Positions 24,801 through 34,832 of a stretch of DNA of 64,000 nt are shown piece by piece. How positions within the stretch are numbered: position 1 is the stretch's first letter; the number at the start of each line of letters is the position of its first letter. Under the pieces are notes generated by a model. It worked only from the letters and a program-made list of their open reading frames with translations, was not told the origin of the DNA and did no database searches. This DNA comes from Pseudorasbora parva (lineage: Eukaryota > Chordata > Actinopteri > Cypriniformes > Gobionidae): assembly GCF_024679245.1 (NCBI RefSeq), contig NC_090183.1:20875207-20939206 (forward strand). The letters are read 5' to 3'. The translations under genes and the position numbers were made by a program.

Positions 24801-25759
24801 AATTGTTTCATTTGTACCTTTACAAAATCCCACCACTGCTGCAACGTTAAAAAAGAGGATTTCATAGCTTTAGCGTTTGTCCAAAACTCTTTAAAAACTT
24901 CTCTAAAAAGAGAATTACACAATAAGTTATTGTTAAAATGCCAATAGGCACTTTTATATTTCACATGATTTTTTACCACAACACATTTTATCATATTATG
25001 ATCAGAAAAACATTCTCTGAACATACTTAAATGATGCTTAAAAGCATAAAATCTATCAAGTCTTGCCAGCGATATCTGATTATCATGAGCATGAGCCCAA
25101 GTGTACTGTCTCTGTGTACCATGGAAATTTCTCCATATGTCATTAATACTATGAGACTTTATAATTTGAATTAACCTCTTTCTTGATTGCATGTGTGGTT
25201 CAACATGGTTTCTATCTATGGCATTTTCAGTGCAATTAAAATCTCCACCTACAATTAAAAAATCATCAGTGTTACAATCCTTTAAAACATTATCCAGAGT
25301 GTTCAAAAAAATAATTCTTTCAATTGCCATAGTTGGAGCATATACACATACAAAAACAAGAGAGCTATTTTCAAATACAGCATTAACCTTCAATATTCGT
25401 CCTTTAATTATTTCCTCTACATTATAAGAATATGGAGAAAAATTCTTAGAAAACAAAAGAGCAACTCCACCACTCAAAGAGGTATAATGGCTTAAAATCA
25501 CCAAACCATCAAATTCCCTAACCCATTCTACAGCATTTGATGCATCACTGTGAGTCTCTTGTAGAAACAACAAATCAATTTTTTTGTGTTTCATTAATTC
25601 AAATATTTGTGCTCTCTTCTTAAAATCCCTCGCTCCATTAACATTTAAGGAAGCAAGACATATTTCCCCCATCATGGATAAAAGAAAAGACCAAAAAAAG
25701 CAACCAAGCCATAAAATATGCACCAACTTATCCATTCTGGCTGTTTTCACTGGAACCAC
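21850..25759 (-). pseudogene. K3 ORF2, endonuclease-RT, one nonsense and one deletion
   Basis: The leader ATG is likely 25733-25735, overlapping the ORF1 stop. The endonuclease Met (MGEICLASLNVNGARD) is at 25670-25672. Endonuclease motifs: FLQETHSD, SGGVALLFSKNF, VGGDFNCTENAIDRNH. Note that FRECFSDHN shows a local shortening before the SDH motif. RT motifs: RRAIITLLPKKGDL, KNWRPVSLL, IDQEKAFDRVEH, RQGCALSG, SAYADDV. The frame stops at TGA 23321-23323 where sisters have Trp (L-D-K-W-K-W), then continues unbroken. A deletion of about 50 bp near 22395 removes the stretch before KPEWRALYK and shifts the frame. The C-terminal block CPFCLQKETIFHAFIHC is present. Confidence 0.92.
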
Positions 25760-27011
25760 CTGACTGACTACTTAGCTTTGTAAGAATCTTCTTAAGACGG
25801 TACACCTCTGGATTGGTGAAATTGCTTTCACCTCTGAAAATTTTAACTTTTTCAATGAACTGTACTACGTCTGGAAAATACTCCTCTATTTTAACCTTTT
25901 TTACATTTTTTGTCATTTTCAAAAAGGACTTAATGTCATCCACGGTATATGTTCGACTGGAGAAACCACTTTGGGGCAAGCTTGCAGTGACACTACATTC
26001 TGAAATGTCACTTTCGCTCTCTGTGTCAGTCTGGTTTACTGGAAAACCATCTATTCTTTTTGCTTTTTTATCAGCATGATATCGCAACAACTTCCTTTTT
26101 TGGGGGATTTTAAAAAAACATTCTTCTTCTCCCAACACAGAACTCTCATCTGCTGGATTTGCCATAACCTCATCTTCGCTGTTACCACCTTCCGATTCAT
26201 CAGATTCCACTGCTTGTTCTATCATCTGAGAAAAACTAGCCTCTTCTTCCCCAGCTGCTGCTATACTATCCTTTTCAACAATTTCTCTTTCCCGAAGACC
26301 AGAACTATTCTCCACAATTCTTGAACCAACCGGCGCCCCACTAGGACCCGACATCTCCTCGACAGTTGTGATGATAACATCCTGCACTCCAACTACATTT
26401 TCTGAAGCAACAAAAGATGCAGTCTTATTTGCATTATCCTCTCTTTTTGGACAACCCCGGATAAGGTGTCCATTTTCACCGCAACCAAAGCACTTCATAG
26501 TGTTAGTTGTAGCATAGATCACATAATTGAAATCCTCATGACGAAAATTCAGAGTCAAATCAAGCTCCTCTACGTTATCTTTTAAAACCATGTACACATA
26601 ACGCCTAAAGGAAACCACATGTTTCAACAAAGAAGACTTACTTCCAATTGGAATCATCTTTATTGAAGAGACCAGTTTACCATACCAAGAGAGCATGCCA
26701 ACTAAAACTTCGTTTTTAATAAACGGCAGTACATTAGATAAAGTTACTCTCTTCGAAGGTGTAGAAAGAGGTAACACCGAAGTAAACACGCCTCCAATCT
26801 CTACACCGCTTTCCACTAACAAGTTCGCCAATTCGATCGTCTTAACAAACAAAACAATCGCGTTGTTCATTCGCGACGCCGATAAAACATTTTCATGTCC
26901 AACTACTGCACTCACCGCCAAACTACAGTCCTCTATACTGGCAGTAACATCGATTTTCACACCATGGCGCCTCGTTAAAAACTCCAAACTCTCCGCACCC
27001 GGAGCTGTCAT
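25728..27011 (-). CDS. K3 ORF1, RNA-binding CCHC protein, intact
   Basis: 427 residues from the conserved start MTAPGAESLEF; an upstream in-frame Met at 27056 is not conserved in sisters. The N-terminal half (LTRRHGVKIDV, LSASRMNNAIVLFV, LPLSTPSKRVTLSNV, LVGMLSWYGKLV, LKHVVSFRRYVYMVL) has the alternating pattern of one or two RRM-like folds. A CCHC knuckle follows (CFGCGENGHLIRGC, about residues 188-201). After a Glu/Ser-rich linker the C-terminal domain shows YTVDDIKSFLKMTKNVKKV, EEYFPDVVQFIEKV and NPEVYRLKKIL. It should coat the LINE RNA. The stop TAA at 25728-25730 overlaps the ORF2 leader ATG by the string ATGGATAA. Confidence 0.88.
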   Translation of the reverse strand: MTAPGAESLEFLTRRHGVKIDVTASIEDCSLAVSAVVGHENVLSASRMNNAIVLFVKTIELANLLVESGVEIGGVFTSVLPLSTPSKRVTLSNVLPFIKNEVLVGMLSWYGKLVSSIKMIPIGSKSSLLKHVVSFRRYVYMVLKDNVEELDLTLNFRHEDFNYVIYATTNTMKCFGCGENGHLIRGCPKREDNANKTASFVASENVVGVQDVIITTVEEMSGPSGAPVGSRIVENSSGLREREIVEKDSIAAAGEEEASFSQMIEQAVESDESEGGNSEDEVMANPADESSVLGEEECFFKIPQKRKLLRYHADKKAKRIDGFPVNQTDTESESDISECSVTASLPQSGFSSRTYTVDDIKSFLKMTKNVKKVKIEEYFPDVVQFIEKVKIFRGESNFTNPEVYRLKKILTKLSSQSGGSSENSQNG

Positions 27012-27212
27012 TCTCCCAGCACACCGACTAGGAGTATAAAACTCCCCACCCCCCAAAAAACCCCACGCACCAAAAAACCCTAAACCTCAAAACCACTACC
27101 AAAAACCAAAAAAAAGGGATAGAAAAGTTAGAAAAGAGTTTTCAAAACACTTACACCTCACACCGCCGTCACACGCTCTCCATCCACACTCCACGCTCAC
27201 TCAACGCATGCG

Positions 27213-27248
<36 letters not shown>
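27213..27248. repeat. (AC)n(AG)n microsatellite 3
   Basis: Eight AC units are followed by about ten AG units, between the K3 5' end and the K4 3' end. It is the only junction with a compound repeat. Confidence 0.97.
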
Positions 27249-29789
27249 ATTTTTGAATTTGGCAATCCATTTATTACAAAATTCTCAAACTCCAGTCACA
27301 AAATCAAATATATAAAGAAAATACAATTAAAAATAAGATTAAAAAATAATAAATAAATAATTACATCAACACGTCTGAAATGGCAATTTCATTATCAACT
27401 AATGCACATAGCACATTTTCACAGCACCACTCAATTTCAAAAACATTCAACGCACCCATTAATTTATAAAAGTTAAACTCAATTACAAGTCGGGATTTTA
27501 CCATTTTTTTAAAAACTGGTAAAAGTTCTTTGTCCCCTTTCTGTTCAATTATTTTCCTCCTAGTTATATAGATGGCTAATTTTGCAATACCAACAATAAA
27601 ATTTAGCAATTGACATTTCATTTTTTCCTTCATACTATACCTACAACCAAGAATAAAATCCTGCTTTGTAAAACATACTTCAAAAGATTCAAAAAGAAGC
27701 TCTAAAAGGTTAAACAAAACAGGAAGTCTCTTACAAAACACAAAACAATGAAACACAGTCAACCTTTCATTGCAAAAAGGACAATTCACACTTACATTTG
27801 GGTTCAACATTGACACAAAAGAATTAACCGCTACAGCTCCATGGAGTGTCCTCCATTGAAGATCACCAACTCTTTTAGGTAAGGGAGGTTTGTAAAGAAC
27901 CCTCCACACTGGTTTTGTTGTTTCAGTCATTTCTAACATGTCTCTCCATACAGTATCACTTCTGTTCTTTAACCACTTAATATTTATCACCTTCACAATA
28001 CTTCTGTACAATATTTTGCCTTTAGCTGCAAAAAAGTCTATTTGCTCATCAAATTCCTTTAACAAGGGATTTGTGTAATTTGATGAAATAAAATCAGGTA
28101 CAATACTTATATCTGGGAAAAAATCTTCACAGTCTGGAAATATACATTTCTTATTATACTCCTCAAGTAAAGATCTTTCTTGTACATTCAAGGCCCCCTG
28201 CAGTTTATCTAAAAAGCGTTTAATAAAACGTGCAGATTTTACCTTTAAAAAGGCTGAAACTGCATCTACATCTTTAAAATCAGGACCTGCATTATTTATG
28301 ATGTGTTTCAGTTGTAAAGATCCATTTCTGTGCAGCAAATCTTTAAGACCAGGTATTTCTTCACCAGATACATCGAGCCGTGCTCCACACACAATAGGCT
28401 CTTCAAGTAGCCAGTATAGGGACGTTAAAGGTTCCATCCACTGATGTTTAAACAGACTCCATACTTTAAAGAGACTTCGATAAAACACAGGAACTCCTCT
28501 AAAATCAAGTTTTTTGGAATCCATTAAAAACAAAGCAGTGTCCAGGCCAAGTCCACTTATTCTGCGTAAAATGCATTGAGCCACTGGTCTCCATACCAGT
28601 CTTTCAGATCCCAGCAGAAACTTCTGCAGAAACTGAAGACGATAAGCAGCACATCTACTTGTCAAATGTACTAAACCTTGGCCTCCATCTTCTTTAGCAA
28701 GGAACAAGACACTTTGAGGGATCCAATGTAAATTGTCCCAAAAGAAGTCCACCATTTCTGCTTGAATTTTAGATAAAAAACCAACAGGAGGGTCAACGCA
28801 TGCAAGTCTATGCCATAGGGAGGAAGCCGCAAGATTGTTGATAACAAGTGTGCGTCCTTTAAAAGACAATTGAGGAAGCAGCCATTTCCATTTTTTCAAA
28901 CGTCCTGTTACTTTATCTGCCATCCCTTCCCAGTTCTTCTGTATGAAAGAGTCATTGCCTAAGAAAACACCAAGGTATTTTAACCCATCTTTTCGCCATA
29001 TTAAACCTCCAGGTAGAATGGGATTTCCTCCCTCCCAATTCCCAAGCAATAAAGCATCGCTTTTTCCCCAATTTACAATTCACGAGTTCCCACTTACATC
29101 AAATTAAATAGAGTAAAGATTATGCGTATTTGGCGTGCTGTCCAGGGGAGGGCTCCGGGCTCGGATTTTTGCCCGAACCCAGAGTATCCCCCCCCTGTGG
29201 TAAAGATACTCTATAACTAGACTGTAATGTTTTATGGATTGTGATAGCATCTAATGAGGGTTTATTAAATTGAAGTGAGGAGATGGGGTGGTGGAGGGAT
29301 GCCAAAATGAAAATGGTCAACGAGAGGAGGTAAATCTGTAGTATAAGTACACCTCCTATCGTTGATCAGATTGATTAGCTTACCATGCTCCACCTGTGTT
29401 TAATTAGGTTTAATTATCTGACGTGCTCCCCTTGTTAATTAGGTTTGATTAGCTGACGGCTCCGTTGTTTAATTATCTGTTAGTGCTCCTCCCGAAATTA
29501 GTTAATAAAACTTCACTTCACGAGTTCCCACTTACATCAAATTAAATAGAGTAAAGATTATGCGTATTTGGCGTGCTGTCCAGGGGAGGGCTCCGGGCTC
29601 GGATTTTTGCCCGAACCCAGAGTATCCCCCAAAATGCAAGGAGTGGAGGACAGCCACCAGAAAAACCCCCAAATACGCAGAAAAATTGGTGGGCTGATAA
29701 TTTGAGAGGCCTGGCTGCTAGACCAGGAGAGCCCGTGTTGCCTCGCTGCTTCGGGCGGACGGGTTCTACTGGCTGAAGGAAACTGGGCG

Positions 29790-31400
29790 TTGGAAGATCG
29801 ATCGGGAAAGCTCTTGCCGCGTCTGAGGGGGGCCAGGCTCACTGCAACAGACGGGAAAGAACCCTACCGGACGATGGATGAGGAGAATTTTTGTAAAATT
29901 ACCGATCGGGAGGGCCCTTTGCAACGTCTGAGGGGGGTCCGGCTCACTGCAACAGACGAGAAGCGAGCTCTTCCGGCTGATAAATGAGGAACATCCTCAA
30001 AATCAGAGAGGCCGATGGGAAGGCTCTTACAACATCTGAGGGGGGCCGGGCTCACTGCAACAGACGAGAAAAACCCTACCGGACGATAAATGAGGAGCGG
30101 CCTAGAATTTGGCGTACCGATCGGGAAGGCTCTTTATCGAGTCTGAGGGGGGCCTGGCTCACTGCAACAGACGTAAGACGAGCTCTTCCGGCTGATAAAT
30201 GAGGAGCATCCTCAAAATCAGGGGGGCAGATTGGGAAGGCTTCTTACAGCATCTGAGGGGGGTCAGGCTCACTGCAACAGATGAAAAAGAAGACCCTACT
30301 GAACGATAGAGGAGGAGCAGCCTAGAATTTGGCGTACCGATCGGGAAGGCTCTCTACCAAGTCTGAGGGGGGCCTGGCTCACTGCAACAGATGTAAGATG
30401 AGCTCTTCCGGCTGATAAATGAGGAGCATCCTCAAAATCAGCGGGGTAGATTGGGAAGGCTTCTTACGGCGTCTGAGGGGGGCCAGGCTCACTGCAACAG
30501 ATGGGAAAAAACCCTACCGGCCGATTAAATTAGGAGCGGTCTTGAATAAAATTACCGATCGGAAAGGCTCTTGCAACGTCTGAGGGGGGCCAGGCTCACT
30601 GCAACAGACGAGAAACAAGCTGTACCAGCTGATAATGAGGAGCATCCTCAAATCAGAAGGACCGATTAGGAAGGCTCTTGCAACGTCTGAGGGGGGCCTG
30701 GCTCACTGCAACAGACGAGAAAAACCCTGCCGGCCAATAAATGAGGAGCAACCTTGAATTTGACAGACTGATCGGGGAGGTTCTTGCAACGTCTGAGGGG
30801 GGCCGAGCTCACTGCAACAGACGAGAAACAAACCCTAACGGCCGATAAATGAGGAGCATCCTCAAATTAGAGTGACCGATCGGGAAGGCTCTTGCAATGT
30901 CTGAGGGGGGCCCGGCTCACTGCAACAGACGAGAAACAAACCCCACCGACCAATAAATGAGGAGCATCCTCAAATTGGAAAGACCGATCGGGAAGGTTCT
31001 TGCAACGTCTGAGGGGGGCCGGGCTCACTGCAACAGACGAGAAACTAACCCTAATGGCCGATAAATGAGGAGCTTCCTCAAATTAAGATGACCAATCGGG
31101 AAAGCTCTTGCAATGTCTGAGGGGGGCCCGGCTCACTGCAACAGACGAGAAACAAACCCCCACCGACCAATAAATGAGGAGCATCCTCAAATTGGAAAGA
31201 CCGATCGGGAAGGTTCTTGCAACGTCTGAGGGGGGCCGGGCTCACTGCAACAGACGAGAAACTAACCCTAATGGCCGATAAATGAGGAGCTTCCTCAAAT
31301 TAAGATGACCAATCGGGAAAGCTCTTGCAATGTCTGAGGGGGGCCCGGCTCACTGCAACAAACGAAAAAACCTTACCGTCCGGAGAAAGAGCGCACAACG
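29790..31400. repeat. About fifteen copies of a 108-bp tandem repeat
   Basis: The marker TCTGAGGGGGG recurs at 29823, 29927, 30035, 30142, 30252, 30362, 30472, 30579, 30686, 30792, 30900, 31008, 31116, 31225 and 31333. Spacing is 104-110 bp. Each unit has CTCACTGCAACAGACG after the marker and a GATAAATGAGGAGC block. The last four units are two copies of a 217-bp dimer. Degenerate units continue to about 31800. Confidence 0.93.
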
Positions 31401-31810
31401 GGATTCGACATGCGCGAAGTTTGAAAAACCGTCGATCGGGGGCTCAAGCCGCATCTGACGGGAGATTAGAGTCACAGCGTCAGATGAGTGAGCCCTACCA
31501 AATTGATAAATGGGGCGTCGAAATTAAAAAGAAAGACTGACCGAGGGGGCCCACCCAGCTTCCGCCAGGAGCAGATTCCTGGCATCAGATGAGTGGGTAC
31601 TATCGGCCGACGGTACGGAGAAAGAGATGGGGAAACGCACGCCAGGAGAGCTTTCGCAGCAGTCGACGGGAGATCAATGCTCGCTGCAATCGGAAAGGGA
31701 AGCTTCACCGGACGGAAAAAGAAAAGATGGATAGTGACTGAGAGGCTCTGACGACATCCGATGGGAGATTAAGACTCATTGCTTCCAATGGGGGAGCCTC
31801 GCCAGATGGA

Positions 31811-32600
31811 TAAGGGAGAAAATTAGCCAGAGAAACTGAGCTCCTGTGAGAGCAGAGGGAACAGCACTGCTGTGGTAGTGGTGAAAATTAGCCAGAGAAA
31901 CTGAGCTCCTGCGGGAGCAGAGGAAACAGCACTGCTGTGGCAGTGGAGAAAATTAGCCAGAGAAACTGAGCTCCTGTGGGAGCAGAGGGAACAGCACTGC
32001 TGCGGCAGTGGTGAAAATTAGTCAGAGAAACTGAGCTCCTGCGGGAGCAGAGGAAACGGCACTGCTGCGGCAGTGGTGAAATTAGCCAGAGAAACTGAGC
32101 TCCTGCGGGAGCAGAGGAAACAGCGCTGCTGCGGCAGTGGAGAAAAATAGTCAGAGAAACTGAGCTCCTGCGGGAGCAGAGGAAACAGCACTGCTGCGGC
32201 AGTGGTGAAATTAGCCAGAGAAACTGAGCTCCTGCGGGAGCAGAGGAAACAGCACTGCTGCGGCAGTGGAGAAAATTAGCCAGAGAAACTGAGCTCCTGT
32301 GGGAGTAGAGGGAACGGCACTGCTGCGGCAGTGGAGAAAGTTTAGCCAGAGTAACTGAGCTCCGTGTGAGCAGAGGGAACAACACTGCTGCTGCTGTGGA
32401 GAAAATTAGCCGGAGAAACAGAGCTCCTGTGGGAGCAGAGGGAACGGCACTGCTGCTGCTGTGGAGAAAATTAGCTGGAGAAACTCGGCTCCTGTGGGAG
32501 CAGAGGGAACAGCACTGCTGCTGCTGTGGAGAAAATTAGCCGGAGAAACTCAGCTCCTGCGGGAACTGAAGGAACGGCACTGCTGCGGCAGAAGAAAAAA
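31811..32600. repeat. About twelve copies of a 64-bp hairpin-bearing tandem repeat
   Basis: The unit is AGCCAGAGAAACTGAGCTCC followed by GCGGGAGCAGAGGAAACAGC and CACTGCTGCGGCAGTGG-type sequence. Each unit holds two short inverted repeats, GCTCC/GGAGC and CACTGC/GGCAGTG. The antisense 165-codon frame over it is a by-product of the repeat. Confidence 0.93.
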
Positions 32601-34832
32601 TGGTTGAACAGACAAATGGAGAAACGTGTTTGTATAACCAACTGAGACTTTTGAAATTACTGCTTGATTATTGTAGAATGCTCCTTTTAACTAGTATGAA
32701 GGAAATAACATATACTCCCTCACAATTGTGTGCCACAAATTACGATATAATCGTAGTACAGAAACCTTGTCATTGTATGCATTTACTTGGCATAAACGAG
32801 AACTAATCATGATTGTGAACTGCTCTGAAATGGAGCGTTGTTGTTGTGAAGGCTGTAGAACGCACAGATTCTGAATGTGAAGCTCACGTTTATTTAATGA
32901 AATCATGGCCTTTGAGGTTTGCGTCATCGTGATATACGTTTTCTTTCCCCAAAATATAAGATGGCTTAAAATAATAATTATTATGCTATACAATATAGCC
33001 TACTGTAAGAAATTTGTGTTATATTTAGGAAAACAGGAGCTCCAAATTGGATTGTATTTCGTGAAATGCAGCTCGTCTTGCTTCGTCCGGATTCTGACTT
33101 TCAGTTTGCAAAGTCTCTGTCCGGATCAAACTGAACGAAGATTAGGTTTGTTTCTTGTGCGAAAGCGTTCTGTATGGTTTGAATTATCTGACCATTTACG
33201 GGAAGTTCCTTTTTATGTTGATGTAATGTTAAAAGCCTTATAGAAAGCCTTCTTTAGGTGAATTTTGTTTGTATGAATGGCTACAACTTCTAAAGATATT
33301 TCAAAAGGAATTTCTAGTTTTTTTTTTTTTTTTTTTTTTTTAAACACGCAACCACCAATATTTCCACTTCTGGTGTCATTATAAATGTAGTACTAGTGAA
33401 GTAATTAGATGTGCTTAGTTTTCACAAAAGCTCTCTCTGTTTGCTGCAGATCATTAAACTGTTACACTGCCTTAGAAGTCTGTCCAAAATCATTGACAAA
33501 ACGCCGCTTTACAAGCCATGTCTCGTAAGGCAGTGAGGCAAAGAGTCAGCTGGCTAAGTTTTTGGGAGTTACTCGCCCGAGTGACGATGCGCTGACGTCA
33601 GACGCACGTTCGTTTACGAGCCAATCAATGTCAAGAAGCAGCACACTGCAATAGTAGTGGGAAGTTCGGATCCTTTTTACTGATACGGATCTTTGAATCT
33701 TGTTCAGCAAAATGGACGAATCTTTTCTAAAGTGATCCCGTTAATTTAAGCTGAATCTAATTAAAATGTTACATGTTACATTTTCCAGCACGTTTAGTAC
33801 TTCCCTGTACAGAACATATGCTCGTGCTCGGTAAACAAATGAACGAATCGCTCTCTGAGAAAACTCGTTGTTCAAAAGATTCGGATTAAAGATTCATACA
33901 AAATGAACGAATCGTTCGTAAACGACATCACTACAGCAGGACGCACGTCATGTAAGTTCTTTAGTGCACTCGCACAATTTGCAATGTGAAAGCAAACAAA
34001 ACTAATCCAACATGTAAAAATGAATCAAAACATGAGCTTCAGTTCAGACCCCAGTGCGGACTTTAAGGTGTGGAAATGCCCTGAGTCGCAAATGCTTGTA
34101 AGAAGGTTGTACTCACTGTGTCCCTGTGTGACCGAGCTCATTTGGAAGTCAAGTTGAGACGTATTGGATCAAGGGAGAGCTGGTTCCGACTAGTGGCTTG
34201 TCTTTTTTTTTTTTTTTTTTTTGTGATGCACGCTGTAGCATTGTCATTATCTGAGTGATGTAGCCTCAAAATATCTGTACATTCACTTTCCCAGAAGTAT
34301 AATTATTTGTTCATCGCCACGGTCGCCGCGTGCGCGTGCATGATGAACGTATTCTCGTGGATTAAAAGTAACGTAGGCATAGTACACAGCGATCGAAAGC
34401 TTGAGGTGTGCCAGTAATACATTCATTCATTCAATACTCATTCATTCATTATTTAAGATCGTTTTCTATTTCTTAAGTCAGAAACTGTTGTAGTTTAATG
34501 TTGCAAGTCTCAGCAGTGTGCATTCTTTGATGAACGAGTGCTGCTTTCGCAGTTGACTCTGTTGTCGTGGTTCCAAAAACGCAACGTTATTAACATGCTT
34601 TTAGGACATTGATTATTGAAGTTGTTCATCGATTAGAATTGTTAGAAGACAAAATGCCAATTGTGTTTCGTAGGGAAAAGCAGAAATCTTTTACCTTGAG
34701 TGCTGATGAAGCGGTATGAGTTGAGTTTATAAATAGCTTAAACTTTTGTTAGGAAAATACTTGTTTCTTGAGCATTTGGAGTTAGCCTAGCAGCGTGAGT
34801 GTGCAGGTGGGGCGACCTGCCTGAAGCCATCC
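32601..34832. other. Unique part of the TT-joined element core, no gene assigned
   Basis: AT-rich DNA with T runs at 33318-33342 and 34204-34223, an ATTC simple repeat near 34422-34456, and no frame above 112 codons. A TIR-like pair (AGTAGTGGGAAGTTCG near 33652 and CGAAC...CACTAC near 33912-33933) marks a possible 280-bp MITE. An ATG near 34654 opens a 20-codon frame starting MPIVFRREKQKS that ends at a GTATGAG donor-like site; it may be a captured first exon. Confidence 0.45.

Larger units (their letters stand above)
21746..27227 (-). mobile_element. Kibi-like LINE, copy K3 (full length, least damaged)
   Basis: Both ends touch microsatellite: (GA)n at 21674-21745 on the 3' side and (AC)n(AG)n at 27213-27248 on the 5' side. 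Length is about 5.5 kb. The 3' UTR is 104 bp with AATAAA at 21770-21775 (minus) and the terminal TTTGATTT seen in sister copies. ORF1 is intact and ORF2 has only two lesions. The 5' end on the element strand reads GCGCATGCG. Confidence 0.9.

Noticed and set aside
31888..32385. 165-codon minus-strand frame
   Set aside because: Produced by the 64-bp tandem repeat; the frame repeats with the unit.
29790..32600. CRISPR-like regular repeats
   Set aside because: Units are contiguous without unique spacers, much longer than CRISPR repeats, and in a vertebrate transposon.
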